The notes: generated from the sequence alone by a model not told the origin. Positions 44,132-52,920 are shown, counted from the first letter of the stretch. The stretch: 64,000 bases of DNA from JBFMFH01 sp040752275 (GCA_040752275.1 JBFMFH010000101.1:62001-126000); one strand, 5' to 3'. Program-made: numbers and translations.

Positions 44132-45241
44132 TCACCCCACCAGGGCCTGGCCCGCCTGGCTGTCCAGGCACCGCGCGTACATGCGCTCGTACTGGGCGAC
44201 CACCGTGCGGAGGTTGAAGTGCGATTCGATGCGCGCGCGGGCCGCACGTCCCATGCGCGCGATCGCCGCGGCGTCGGCCAGCATCGTCAACATGCCGTCG
44301 GCCAGGGCCTCTGGTGAGCCTGCCGGGACCAGGTAGCCGGTTTCTCCCGGGACCACAACCTCCCGGTTACCTCCGACGTCGGTGGCCACTGCGGGCAATC
44401 CCGCGGCCATGGATTCGAGCAGGGCGAGGGGAAGTCCCTCGCTGATCGACGACAGGACGAAGAAGTCCGGGCCTGCGAGCAAGGGCCCGACATCTTGCCG
44501 GTACCCCAGGAAGCGCACGTGGCCCGCCAGCTCGAGGGTGCGTCCGAGCGCCTCGAGTTCACGGCGGGAGGGTCCGTCGCCCACGATGTCGAGCTGGAAC
44601 TGCGGTTCACGGTCCACGACCAGGCGAGCCGCGCGCAGCAACGTCTGCTGATCCTTGATCGGGTCGAGCCGCCCGATTGTGACGGCTCGGCGCGGGATGC
44701 GCCTCGCCGCGGTTGCCGCGTGGAACCGGTCCAGATCCACGCCGTTGCGAATCACGTGCAGCTTCCGGGGCGGCACGCCCTCCACGTCCCTCGCAACCGA
44801 GGCCGCATCCTCGGAGACCGCAACGAACTCGGTCGTCCACCGTGACGCCAGGCGGGAGAACGTCGCGATCGGCTGTCGTGCGAGGTACCCGCGCCCGTGC
44901 CTGGTGTGGATCACGACCGGCACGCCTGCCAGTCTTCCAGCCAGTGCGCCGTGCAGATGGGCCTGGGGATTGTGGGTGTGGACGACGTGCGGGGCCAGGT
45001 GCCTGAGGCGACGGGCCAGTCTCAGAATCCGGACGGGCACGGACCCGGCGGCCCCGATCGTCTCGACGGGCACGCCGAGCTCGGCGAAACCCTGCTGCAG
45101 GATGCCTGACGCGTCGAGGCAGATCACGCGAACGCTGAAGACGTCCCGGCTCCGGTACCGGACCAGGTCGAGCACGACCTTCTCGAGGCCGCCAAGCGCG
45201 AGGCTGGTCACCACGTGGACCACCGGAACCGGGGGTGACAT
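44132..45241 (-). CDS. family 4 glycosyltransferase
   Basis: 369 residues if started at the ATG at 45241, where the protein opens VPVVHVVTSLALGGLEKVV as GT4 enzymes usually do. A GTG at 45280 overlaps the upstream stop as GTGA and would add 13 residues; both are plausible. C-terminal donor site TIGRLDPIKDQQTLLRAA, FFVLSSISEGLPLALLESMA and VVVPGETGYLVPAGS, plus an HPQ-type HTHNPQAHLHGALAG motif. A sugar transferase of the same repeat-unit operon. Confidence 0.88.
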   Translation of the reverse strand: MSPPVPVVHVVTSLALGGLEKVVLDLVRYRSRDVFSVRVICLDASGILQQGFAELGVPVETIGAAGSVPVRILRLARRLRHLAPHVVHTHNPQAHLHGALAGRLAGVPVVIHTRHGRGYLARQPIATFSRLASRWTTEFVAVSEDAASVARDVEGVPPRKLHVIRNGVDLDRFHAATAARRIPRRAVTIGRLDPIKDQQTLLRAARLVVDREPQFQLDIVGDGPSRRELEALGRTLELAGHVRFLGYRQDVGPLLAGPDFFVLSSISEGLPLALLESMAAGLPAVATDVGGNREVVVPGETGYLVPAGSPEALADGMLTMLADAAAIARMGRAARARIESHFNLRTVVAQYERMYARCLDSQAGQALVG

Positions 45242-45276
45242 GCGTGACCCGATGGTGCGACAAAGAGGATTCCTGC

Positions 45277-46161
45277 TCACGACCACGTCGCCTCTCGCGA
45301 CAGCCCGACGGCCCAGCGTTCCGTCGCACCAGCACGCGAAGGCCACGGTGTCGCGAGCGCGTCAGGCCGAGTGAACCACCCACCGTGCTTGCGGTGATAC
45401 CGCACGAGACCCTTCAGATGAGAGAGGGACAGACTGGACAGCGGTCGTCGGTGGGAGACCTGCTGCGTGTGATGGAGCAGCGTCAGACCTGGTTCGTACG
45501 CGATGTACAGGCCGGCCTCCCGGATCCGAGCCGAGTAGTCGAGGTCCTCCGGCGCGTAGAAGATCTGCTCGTCGAGCAGCCCGACCGAATCGAGCAGATC
45601 TGCTCTGAAGACCCAGCATGCCGAGATAGCCGTGTCCACACACGTGCGGCGGCGGAACGGGAACGACGCGTAGAAATCCGTCGTCGGGACTTCCCTCCGG
45701 AAGAGGATTCGCGGGACCTTTCGGAGCTTGTCGAGAAACGACGGAAAACGCTTGGCGGAGTGCTGAACGCTGCCGTCCGGGAGAATCAGCCGCGGCGCCA
45801 CGATGGCCAGTTGGCGGTCCTCGGAGAGCAGGGAGAGCACCGGGCGGAGTGATCCCGACAAGAACTCGGTGTCGGAATCGAGCACACAGAGAAACCGGCC
45901 GCGCGCGCGTTTCATGGCGAGGTTGCGGGTCCACGTGGTCCCCCGGTTCCGATCGAGGGCGATCAGCGTCACCGAGTCGGGATGGTCCTCGCGGAACTCC
46001 TCCAGGATGCGGACGGACTCATCGCGAGACCCGTTGTCCACCACGATGACCTCAACGTTCAGGCCGTCGGTCGCACAGCGCTGCATGATGGAATCGAGGC
46101 AGCGCCGCACGTAGGCCTGTGAGTTCCAGGTCAACGTGATGAACGTGATGTCGACCGTCAT
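45277..46161 (-). CDS. family 2 glycosyltransferase
   Basis: 294 residues. GT-A fold with FITLTWNSQAYVRRCLDSI, VIVVDNGSRDES, RNRGTTWTRNLAM and the DxD-type CVLDSDTEF, then an acceptor region EDLDYSARIREAGL. Relatives are often rhamnosyl- or mannosyltransferases, but sequence alone does not set the sugar. Ten bp after the small membrane protein gene and ahead of the GT4 genes in the minus-strand operon. Confidence 0.88.
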   Translation of the reverse strand: MTVDITFITLTWNSQAYVRRCLDSIMQRCATDGLNVEVIVVDNGSRDESVRILEEFREDHPDSVTLIALDRNRGTTWTRNLAMKRARGRFLCVLDSDTEFLSGSLRPVLSLLSEDRQLAIVAPRLILPDGSVQHSAKRFPSFLDKLRKVPRILFRREVPTTDFYASFPFRRRTCVDTAISACWVFRADLLDSVGLLDEQIFYAPEDLDYSARIREAGLYIAYEPGLTLLHHTQQVSHRRPLSSLSLSHLKGLVRYHRKHGGWFTRPDALATPWPSRAGATERWAVGLSREATWS

Positions 46162-46170
46162 CGTCGGCCC

Positions 46171-46614
46171 TCAGCGCGCCGACCGCCGGAAGGCAACCGG
46201 TGCGGCAAGTGCGGACGGGCGAACCACCAGGCGCGGTCTCCTCGACACCACCATCCGCGCTCGCGCACCCCTGTGCGCCGGCCTGTGGCCCAGAACGCGG
46301 CCCGCGCCGATCAGGCTGAGGCCGAGGACGAACAGACCGGCCAGCTCGGTCGCGTGGCCGGGCAACGACGCCACCGGGCCGAGGGCCCGGTCCACAAGCG
46401 AGAGAATCGGGGGGCGCTCCGTGTTCGACAAGGGGACGGGCAGTTCGGCGTCGGCACGGACGATTCCCGCCGTGAGCGGACCCGCGGTCATGGGCGGACC
46501 CGCCAGAGCGAGACAGAAGACCAGCGCTCCGAGCACGGCGGCTATCCGCGCCCATGCAGGTCTGGCGCGCCGGTGTCCATGCCGGTGTTTCGGAGATGTG
46601 GGAACTGATGCCAT
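46171..46614 (-). CDS. small membrane protein with sorting-signal-like C-terminus, head of the glycosyltransferase operon
   Basis: 147 residues from the ATG at 46614, which has GGGAGGAG nine bases upstream. An ATG at 46677 would add 21 residues. The N-terminus is a signal-peptide-like helix (AWARIAAVLGALVFCLALAG). After a short extracytoplasmic part (TAGPLTAGIVRADAELPVP), the C-terminal third has a Pro-Gly-His-Ala-Thr motif followed by a hydrophobic helix GLFVLGLSLIGAG and an arginine-rich tail. The last part resembles a PEP-CTERM-type sorting signal, but the canonical VPEP is absent and about 30 residues follow. No database family recognised. Confidence 0.5.
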   Translation of the reverse strand: MASVPTSPKHRHGHRRARPAWARIAAVLGALVFCLALAGPPMTAGPLTAGIVRADAELPVPLSNTERPPILSLVDRALGPVASLPGHATELAGLFVLGLSLIGAGRVLGHRPAHRGARARMVVSRRPRLVVRPSALAAPVAFRRSAR

Positions 46615-46644
46615 TGGAGGTACTCCTCCCTTGCCGGCACACGA

Positions 46645-46660
46645 TGCAAGACCGATTCCG
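46645..46660 (-). promoter_or_regulatory. weak sigma-54-like element upstream of the minus-strand operon
   Basis: Read on the minus strand the stretch is CGGAATCGGTCTTGCA. It keeps the invariant GG and GC at 12 bp spacing and a perfect TTGCA, but the CAC part after GG is lost. The start codon at 46614 is about 30 bp downstream, giving a short leader. Confidence 0.25.
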
Positions 46661-46933
46661 CTGTTTGCGCTTCGCATCCCTCATGCCCGGCTCGCTTCCG
46701 GATCCAGGTTCCGGCACGCGCACACGCGGAGTTCTCGCCATTGCACGCCCGACGCCGGTGCAAGGGCCGAGGTCTCGCCTGGGCGGTCGTGCTTCGCGAA
46801 ATGGGGGTTTGGGAAGATCGAGACGACAAAAGGTGTGGAGCATGCGGAGCGGGCCGGGATGCACCCGGTCGGGGCGGGCCTGGACTGTCAGGCTTCGTGG
46901 CAGCTGTGTCGGCTGGCGCGCGGCCGCGCCCGA

Positions 46934-46950
46934 TTGGCGCCCGGTTTGCA
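46934..46950 (+). promoter_or_regulatory. sigma-54-like -24/-12 promoter element
   Basis: TTGGCGCCCGGTTTGCA matches the sigma-54 pattern (TGGC, then TTGC) with the conserved GG and GC at the required spacing of 12 bp between them. Transcription would start near 46962, leaving a leader of about 70 bases before the export-gene ATG at 47034. Polysaccharide loci of the exosortase type are known to use sigma-54 activators, which supports function. It is a pattern match only. Confidence 0.45.
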
Positions 46951-47033
46951 ACGACCGCGGTGTCGGATTGGCTGTACGCCAGTCGGACCGCTCGTTCGGA
47001 GGCATCGCATTCGGGTACTCCAGGGGTGTCGTG

Positions 47034-47702
47034 ATGATGATCAGGCTTGCGATGGCGCGACGTCGGATGGCGGTGCTGCTCGGTGCCCTTCTGGCCGCCA
47101 GCCTCGGCTCGACGTTTGGGGGTCCCGGTGCCGCACAGGCCGGGCAGGTGGGGGCGGCCGTCTCGCAGGTTTCGCAGACCACAAGCCAGGCCGTAGCGCA
47201 GCCGTCCGTCGACGCAGGCGAGGACTACTTGCTCGGGCCGACCGACGTACTGTCCGTCGTGTTCTGGGGCGAGAAGGACCTGTCGATGGAGGTTACCATC
47301 CGGCCGGACGGGAAAATCTCGCTGCCGCTGCTCAACGACGTGGTGGCAGCAGGCCTGACGACCGAGCAGCTCCGCCACCAACTGACGGAACGAGCGAAGC
47401 GGTTCTTGGCGGCGCCGGTCGTCGCCGTGGTCCTTCGGCAGGTGAACAACAACAAGGTGTTCGTGACCGGTCAGGTGCTGCGCCCCGGACCTTACGTGGT
47501 GACCGGCCCGACCACGATCCTGCAGGTGCTCGCCCTGGCCGGAGGGTTCACGGACTTCGCCGACCGGAAGCACATTCTGATCACCAGGATCGAGAACGGC
47601 GTCCAGCAGGCCCTGACCTTCAACTACGATGAGGTCGTGAAGAAACGCGATCTCAGCCAGAACATCATCCTGAAGCCCGGCGACACCGTGGTGGTGCCCT
47701 AG
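47034..47702 (+). CDS. polysaccharide export protein (Wza-like, SLBB)
   Basis: 222 residues from the ATG at 47034, with AGGGG seven bases upstream. A signal peptide (RRRMAVLLGALLAASLG) without a lipobox cysteine. The Poly_export domain follows (EDYLLGPTDVLSVVFWGEKD, VTIRPDGKISLPLL, ERAKRFLAAPVVAVVL), then one SLBB-like motif (VFVTGQVLRPGPYVV, LALAGGFTDFAD, IILKPGDTVVVP). It forms the periplasmic/outer-membrane conduit for the polymer. It starts the plus-strand assembly operon; the barrel protein follows after 1 bp. Confidence 0.9.
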   Translation: MMIRLAMARRRMAVLLGALLAASLGSTFGGPGAAQAGQVGAAVSQVSQTTSQAVAQPSVDAGEDYLLGPTDVLSVVFWGEKDLSMEVTIRPDGKISLPLLNDVVAAGLTTEQLRHQLTERAKRFLAAPVVAVVLRQVNNNKVFVTGQVLRPGPYVVTGPTTILQVLALAGGFTDFADRKHILITRIENGVQQALTFNYDEVVKKRDLSQNIILKPGDTVVVP

Positions 47703-47703
47703 C

Positions 47704-49080
47704 ATGTCTGCCACGTGCGCCTGCCGGCACTCCCTTGGGGGTCCTCGCCTCATCTGCGCTGTCACAGTGCTCCTGACCGGACTGACGGGACAACCCGCGC
47801 TGGCCGGAGAGGCCGCGCCGCAGAATCCGCCGGCACAGCCGGCGGGTCAGGCCGCGCCGCCCGTAGCCCAGGCGGCGCCGCCCTACCGGGGCCTGTTCGG
47901 AGCCGGCAGTCCTGCGGCGCCAGGCGGCCACGCACTCGACCTGACGACCTCCATCTACCAGGAGTACGGCAACACCGTAGACGACGCCGGCCTCGCCCTG
48001 GCCGACGTGCTGACGACCGGCTGGTTCATGGGGATGCGGGGCGGGCTGTCCTTCGAGAAGGCCGGCCGTGACACCCGGTTCGGGCTTCGAGGCGAAGGCG
48101 CCTTCCGCTACTACCGTGACACCAATCTCACGACCTCGCCGCGCTTCCGGCTCGATGTCGGCGTCGACAGCCGGACCGGAACGCGCGGGCAGAACATCTT
48201 GCGCCTCGGCGGGTCGGTCGACTACGAGCCCTACTACATCTTGCCGCTCTTTCCTTCGGCGGCACCGGTCACTGGCGGCGCGGCCATTCTCCCGTCGAGC
48301 CGGGACGATTTGATCTTCCGCCGGAATCGGTACATCTACGGCCAGACGCTCGGACTGGAGCGACAGGTGTCGCCGCGCACCTACGTGAGCATCCACGAGG
48401 AGGCCCGTTACACGGAGGCCGATACGCCGGGCCTCGACGTGCGGTCGGTGCGCGTCGGCGCACGCTACGGCTACCGCGTGACCCGCAACGCGTCGCTGCG
48501 GCTCGGCTACGCCTATCAGACCGGCCGATACGGAACCGATGCGGCGCAGCAGATGGAAGCCCACGATGTCGACATCTCCCTGGACTACCAGAGGCCGCTG
48601 ACCCGGTCGCGCCGGACCACGTTCGGGTTCGGGGCCGGGTCGTCGCGGATCACGGCCCAGGCGAACCGCAAGTGGGAGATCGTCGGCACCGTGAACCTGC
48701 GCCACGAGTTCGAGATGGGCTGGTTCCTCCAGGGCGACTTCAGGCGAACCGTCCAACTGGTCGAGGGGTTTGCGGATCCCTTCATGGTCAACACCGTGAC
48801 GGGCAGCCTCGGCGGATTCATGGGCCGGCGGGTGGAGCTCCTGGCGTCTGGCGGATACTCGCGAGGCGTGATTGGCTTCGGCGCGGACTCGTACGACGCG
48901 CTCCAGGGCTCGGCGCGGCTCCGATTGGCACTTGCGCGATTCCTGGCGGTCGACGCCGAAGCACTGGCGAACCAATACACCTTTGCCGCGCAGGTCCCGC
49001 TGCCGCCAGGGGTGCCGGCCGCGCTGAACCGCTGGGCGGTGCGATGGAACGTGTCGCTGTGGCTCCCGTTGTCGAGGTAG
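47704..49080 (+). CDS. outer-membrane beta-barrel protein of polysaccharide locus
   Basis: 458 residues. Signal peptide (RLICAVTVLLTGLTGQPALAG), a Pro/Ala/Gln-rich linker (AAPQNPPAQPAGQAAPP) and then alternating beta strands with aromatic ends through to a C-terminus of the WLPL type (WNVSLWLPLSR). No sequence motif fixes a function. Its place between the export protein and the chain-length protein suggests an exopolysaccharide porin or export-associated barrel, similar to uncharacterised outer-membrane proteins of exosortase-associated loci. Confidence 0.7.
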   Translation: MSATCACRHSLGGPRLICAVTVLLTGLTGQPALAGEAAPQNPPAQPAGQAAPPVAQAAPPYRGLFGAGSPAAPGGHALDLTTSIYQEYGNTVDDAGLALADVLTTGWFMGMRGGLSFEKAGRDTRFGLRGEGAFRYYRDTNLTTSPRFRLDVGVDSRTGTRGQNILRLGGSVDYEPYYILPLFPSAAPVTGGAAILPSSRDDLIFRRNRYIYGQTLGLERQVSPRTYVSIHEEARYTEADTPGLDVRSVRVGARYGYRVTRNASLRLGYAYQTGRYGTDAAQQMEAHDVDISLDYQRPLTRSRRTTFGFGAGSSRITAQANRKWEIVGTVNLRHEFEMGWFLQGDFRRTVQLVEGFADPFMVNTVTGSLGGFMGRRVELLASGGYSRGVIGFGADSYDALQGSARLRLALARFLAVDAEALANQYTFAAQVPLPPGVPAALNRWAVRWNVSLWLPLSR

Positions 49081-49084
49081 GAGG

Positions 49085-50572
49085 GTGGACCCCGTGATCC
49101 CTGGCAGAACCTACACACCGCAGGACGTCATCGAAGCGTTGTGGCGCCGCTGGCCGTGGATGGCGGGGGCGTTCGTGGTGCTCTCCGCTGCCGCGCTGGC
49201 CGCCGTGCTGTCCTTCGCCCGCAGCTACACCTCGGTGGCGACGATCCAGATTGTGTCGGAGCCTGTCGCGGACGGCTACGTCAAGACGACGCCGCAGACC
49301 CGATTGTCCGATCGCCTGCCGAGTATCGGCCAGGCCACGCTGACCAGGTCGCGCCTCGAGACGATCATCAAGGACCTCGACCTGTACCCCGACATGCGTC
49401 AGCGCGCCGTGATGGAGCAGGTGGTCGAGCGGATGCGCAGCGACATCACCTTCAGGTCGACCGATCGCGACGTCTTCAACCTGGGCTTCACGTCGCAGAG
49501 TCCCCGGGTCGCGCACGCGGTCGCCACGCGCCTGACGGCGTTGTTTCTGGAGGAGAACGCCCGGGACCGCGAACAGCAGGCGGAGGCCACCACGCACTTC
49601 CTGGACTCGCAGCTCGCCGACATCCGCAAGACCCTGGACACGCAGGAAGCCCAGCTCGAGACCTACAAGGCCCAGCATTCCGGCGAGCTGCCCACGCAGC
49701 TGTCGCTCAACGTCCAGGAGCTGAACAACAGCCAGAACAACCTGCGATCCCTGCTGGAGACCATCGCCCGCGATCAGGACCAGAAGCTGTTTATGCAGCG
49801 GCAGCTGGAGGTCGCGCAGTCGTCCGCGGACGTGGCCATTGCGGCCGCGGGAACGGGAGGCGTGACGTTCGGCGGCGATCCCGCGTCGGGCCAGGGGCAG
49901 CCCGATCCACTCGAGGCCGCCAGGGCCACGCTGAAGTCCCTGGAACTCCGGCTGACGCCGGAGCATCCAGATGTGCAGCGGACGAAGCGGCTCATTGCGA
50001 CCCTCGAACAGCAGAAGGCCCGCGAACGGACCGCATCCGGCCGTGTGGAAGAGACCAATCCTGCCAGTCTCCGGCGGGACTACCAGCTCCGCGAGCTGCG
50101 GGGGCAGATCGACACACTGGACAGGCGCCTGGCCGCCAATAGCGAACAGGTGCGCCATCTCCGGGCGCGAATCGACCAGTACTCCCGGCGCATCGATGCC
50201 ACGCCGCTGCGGGAATCCGAGCTGGCGACCCTGAGCCGAGACTACGAGGATACGAAAAAGCTGTACTCGAGCCTCCTGGCGCGGAAGCAGGAAGCCAGTA
50301 TGGCCGCGAACCTGGAGCGCAAGAACATCGGCGACCGCTTCCGCGTGATCGAGCCCGCGCAATTGCCGCAGCGGGCGTCCAGCAAGAGCCGGAGAAGCCA
50401 GCTCCTCCTGGGTCTGATGGTGGCGCTGGGGGTGAGCGTTGCCCTGGGGGCGTTCATCGAGTACCGCGACACCAGCGTTCGCACCGAGACGGACGTCGCG
50501 GCGGTGCTGCACCTGCCCGTGCTGGCGGTGATTCCGGATCTGCGCAGCCCGGCCATTCGAAGATCCCGTTGA
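49085..50572 (+). CDS. Wzz-type polysaccharide chain-length determinant
   Basis: 495 residues from a GTG. An N-terminal membrane helix (WPWMAGAFVVLSAAALAAVLS), a Wzz domain (YTSVATIQIVSEPV), a long coiled-coil region (about 180-430, rich in Gln, Glu and Arg) and a C-terminal membrane helix (LLLGLMVALGVSVALGAFIE). No ATPase motif; the kinase is the next gene. It sets polymer length and couples export to phosphorylation. Confidence 0.9.
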   Translation: MDPVIPGRTYTPQDVIEALWRRWPWMAGAFVVLSAAALAAVLSFARSYTSVATIQIVSEPVADGYVKTTPQTRLSDRLPSIGQATLTRSRLETIIKDLDLYPDMRQRAVMEQVVERMRSDITFRSTDRDVFNLGFTSQSPRVAHAVATRLTALFLEENARDREQQAEATTHFLDSQLADIRKTLDTQEAQLETYKAQHSGELPTQLSLNVQELNNSQNNLRSLLETIARDQDQKLFMQRQLEVAQSSADVAIAAAGTGGVTFGGDPASGQGQPDPLEAARATLKSLELRLTPEHPDVQRTKRLIATLEQQKARERTASGRVEETNPASLRRDYQLRELRGQIDTLDRRLAANSEQVRHLRARIDQYSRRIDATPLRESELATLSRDYEDTKKLYSSLLARKQEASMAANLERKNIGDRFRVIEPAQLPQRASSKSRRSQLLLGLMVALGVSVALGAFIEYRDTSVRTETDVAAVLHLPVLAVIPDLRSPAIRRSR

Positions 50573-50583
50573 GGTCAATCGCC

Positions 50584-51477
50584 ATGAACAGGACGTCCAC
50601 CGCGGAGCGGATCGGCCACGACTTCCTCGGGGAGCACGAGCGCCGGTGGGCACAAAGCGCCCGTGAGGCAGATCGCCTGTCCGGCGTCTCTGGAGAATCA
50701 GTGAGCCGCTTCGACGTCGTCGACGGCGGAAGGCGGGACCCGGCCGACCGCACACCAGAGCGGCTGTCAGCGCCGGCCTTCGACCGCTCGCAGACCACTT
50801 CCTGGAGCCCGGTGCCAGCCGCGGGCCAGGCGGCGGCCGTCGAACAGTACCGCCGCTTGGCCGCCGCACTGCTGCAGGCGCAGGTCGAGCGCGGCATCAG
50901 GGTGGTGATGATTACCTCGTCGGTGGCCGGCGAGGGCAAGAGTCTGACGGTCGCGAACCTGGCGGTCACCTTGTCGCGGTCCTACCGGCGAAACACCCTG
51001 ATCATCGATGCCGACCAGCGGTCTCCGTCCCAGCACGAGATCTTCAGAGTCGCGCACGGCCGCGGACTGAGCGACTACCTGCGCGACCACGACGACAGAG
51101 CCGCGCCCACCGTCGAGCTGCACCCGGGTCTGTCCCTGCTTCCCGCGGGGCCGCCGACCAACGATCCGATGGGAGGCCTGACATCGACCCGCCTGAAGGG
51201 CGTGCTCGCCGACGCGTCCGCCACGTTCGACTTCACGTTGATCGACACGCCACCGGCGGCCTTGGTGCCCGATGCGGGCATCCTTGCGCCACTGGTCGAT
51301 GGCTCGGTGCTGGTCATCGGAGCCGGCTCGACACCGTTCGAGGTCATCCGGCGGACCGTTGCCACCCTGGGCGCCGAGCGCATCCTGGGCACGGTGCTGA
51401 ATCGGGCAGAACGGACCGCCGGCGGCCGGTACGGATACGGGTACGGGTACGGCGAGTACGGGGATCCCCGGAGGTAA
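50584..51477 (+). CDS. BY-kinase / CpsD-like tyrosine autokinase
   Basis: 297 residues from the ATG at 50584 (GAGG nine bases upstream; a TTG at 50569 would overlap the previous stop). MinD/Mrp-type ATPase: Walker A ITSSVAGEGKSLTVANLA, Walker A' IIDADQRSP and Walker B FDFTLIDTPPA. The C-terminus is a tyrosine cluster, GYGYGYGEYG, the expected autophosphorylation site. It works with the Wzz protein encoded just before it to control polymer assembly. An unusually long polar N-terminal stretch precedes the ATPase. Confidence 0.9.
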   Translation: MNRTSTAERIGHDFLGEHERRWAQSAREADRLSGVSGESVSRFDVVDGGRRDPADRTPERLSAPAFDRSQTTSWSPVPAAGQAAAVEQYRRLAAALLQAQVERGIRVVMITSSVAGEGKSLTVANLAVTLSRSYRRNTLIIDADQRSPSQHEIFRVAHGRGLSDYLRDHDDRAAPTVELHPGLSLLPAGPPTNDPMGGLTSTRLKGVLADASATFDFTLIDTPPAALVPDAGILAPLVDGSVLVIGAGSTPFEVIRRTVATLGAERILGTVLNRAERTAGGRYGYGYGYGEYGDPRR

Positions 51478-51481
51478 CCCG

Positions 51482-52879
51482 ATGGCCCTACTGCTCAACC
51501 AGCGCGTGACATGGCGTCTCGCGCTACCTGTCGTCATCGATACGACGCTGATCCTGTCGTCGGTGTTGGCGAGTGCGTTCCTGCTGCTCGGACCGGAGTT
51601 CCGCGAACAGGCAAGCGAGCCGTCGTTCTTCCTGAAGCTGTCACTCGTCGCCATCATCCTGCCCCTGGGACTGTATCTCGCTGACGTGTACGACGCCGAG
51701 GCCAAGGCCGATTCCAGGCAGATCATCGTCCGCCTGCTGCAGTCGCTGGGGGTGACGACGCTGGCGTTCACCGCGATCTACGCAGCGGTACCCGCACTCG
51801 TGGTCGCTCGGGGCGCGTTTGCGCTGACCGTGGGCTTCATCCTCGGCCTGGTGCCGTTGTGGCGGGCCGTCTTCGACGAGGTCATCGACCGCCTGACACC
51901 AGGCGAACGCCTGCTGTTTCTCGGCACGAGGCCAGCAGCGGTGGCCCTGGCGCGGGACCTCGCCGCCCGCCAGCGGGATCTCAGCGTGGAGGTTGTGGGC
52001 TTCGTCGAGGCCGAATCATCGGCAGTACGGACCTTCGTCCGGGACCCCGGCATCATTGGCACCGTCCGGGATCTGCCTGCCCTCGTCGACCGGCTTCACG
52101 TCGACCGCGTCGTGGTCAGCCTTGGGGATGCCCGAGGCAGACTCCCGATGCAAGACCTGCTCGACCTGAAGCTGCAGGGTGTGCGATTCGACCACTTGGC
52201 GTCGGTGTACGAGGAGTTCACTGGCCGGATCGCGGTGGAGAATCTGCGGCCGAGCTGGCTGGTCTTCTCCGATGGCTTCAGAAAGCCCCGGGCGGTGACG
52301 GCGGCCAAGCGGCTGGTCGATATGGCCTCCTCCGCCGTCGGGCTGCTGGCAGGGCTGCCAATCATCGCGGCGGTCGCTGCCGCCATCAAGCTGACGTCGA
52401 CCGGACCCGTGCTCTATCACCAGACTCGCGTCGGCAGCGGTGGCCGCACGTTCACCCTCCACAAGTTCCGTACCATGAGGACCGACGCCGAGGAGTCAAC
52501 CGGACCGGTATTTGCCGCGGACGAAGATCCCCGGGTCACGCCAATCGGCGGGTTCTTGCGCCGCACCCGGCTCGATGAGCTGCCGCAGCTGTGGAACATC
52601 CTGGTGGGTGACATGAGCCTGGTCGGACCGCGGCCGGAACGACCCGAGTTCGTCACCAACCTGACCGAGCTGATCCCGTTCTACGGACTGCGGCACGTCG
52701 TCAAGCCCGGCCTGACCGGGTGGGCGCAGGTTCGCTACGCGTATGCCGCAACCGTCGAAGACACCATGGAAAAGCTGCAGTACGACCTGTTCTACATCAA
52801 GAACATGTCGGTCCTGCTGGATCTGTTGATCATCTTCTCGACGATCAAGACGGTGGTCCGACGCAGGGGATCGCGGTAG
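51482..52879 (+). CDS. polyprenyl-phosphate sugar phosphotransferase (EpsB/WbaP-type)
   Basis: 465 residues. Several N-terminal membrane helices, a CoA-binding-like Rossmann middle domain (LLFLGTRPAAVALARDLAAR, IIGTVRDLPALV), and the C-terminal bacterial sugar-transferase domain: KRLVDMASSAVGLLAGLP, LHKFRTMRTDAE, RTRLDELPQLWNIL, GDMSLVGPRPERPEF and GLTGWAQVRY. It starts repeat-unit assembly by moving a sugar-1-phosphate to undecaprenyl phosphate. Last gene before a strong hairpin. Confidence 0.93.
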   Translation: MALLLNQRVTWRLALPVVIDTTLILSSVLASAFLLLGPEFREQASEPSFFLKLSLVAIILPLGLYLADVYDAEAKADSRQIIVRLLQSLGVTTLAFTAIYAAVPALVVARGAFALTVGFILGLVPLWRAVFDEVIDRLTPGERLLFLGTRPAAVALARDLAARQRDLSVEVVGFVEAESSAVRTFVRDPGIIGTVRDLPALVDRLHVDRVVVSLGDARGRLPMQDLLDLKLQGVRFDHLASVYEEFTGRIAVENLRPSWLVFSDGFRKPRAVTAAKRLVDMASSAVGLLAGLPIIAAVAAAIKLTSTGPVLYHQTRVGSGGRTFTLHKFRTMRTDAEESTGPVFAADEDPRVTPIGGFLRRTRLDELPQLWNILVGDMSLVGPRPERPEFVTNLTELIPFYGLRHVVKPGLTGWAQVRYAYAATVEDTMEKLQYDLFYIKNMSVLLDLLIIFSTIKTVVRRRGSR

Positions 52880-52891
52880 CGCGCAACAGCG

Positions 52892-52920
52892 GCACGGGCC
52901 GGCCTCAGGCCGGCCCGTGC
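52892..52920. terminator. perfect 13 bp hairpin, bidirectional terminator candidate
   Basis: GCACGGGCCGGCC, a TCA loop and the exact complement. It lies 12 bp after the phosphotransferase stop and 35 bp before the end of the converging Spy-like gene. There is no T run, so termination may need Rho or the structure may only protect the 3' ends. Confidence 0.7.

Larger units (their letters stand above)
46615..47033. other. 419 bp intergenic region between divergent polysaccharide operons
   Basis: No coding potential that I trust on either strand. It separates the minus-strand glycosyltransferase operon (start 46614) from the plus-strand export operon (start 47034). It contains the RBS of each side and a sigma-54-like element on the plus strand (46934-46950). 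A weaker sigma-54-like match on the minus strand lies at 46645-46660. I saw no known riboswitch structure. Confidence 0.8.

Noticed and set aside
46615..47033. A c-di-GMP or other riboswitch
   Set aside because: I looked for known conserved cores and found none that fold as expected.
48818..50869. 683-codon minus-strand frame across the barrel, Wzz and kinase genes
   Set aside because: Antisense to three well-supported genes and rich in Arg/Pro/Gly typical of such shadows.
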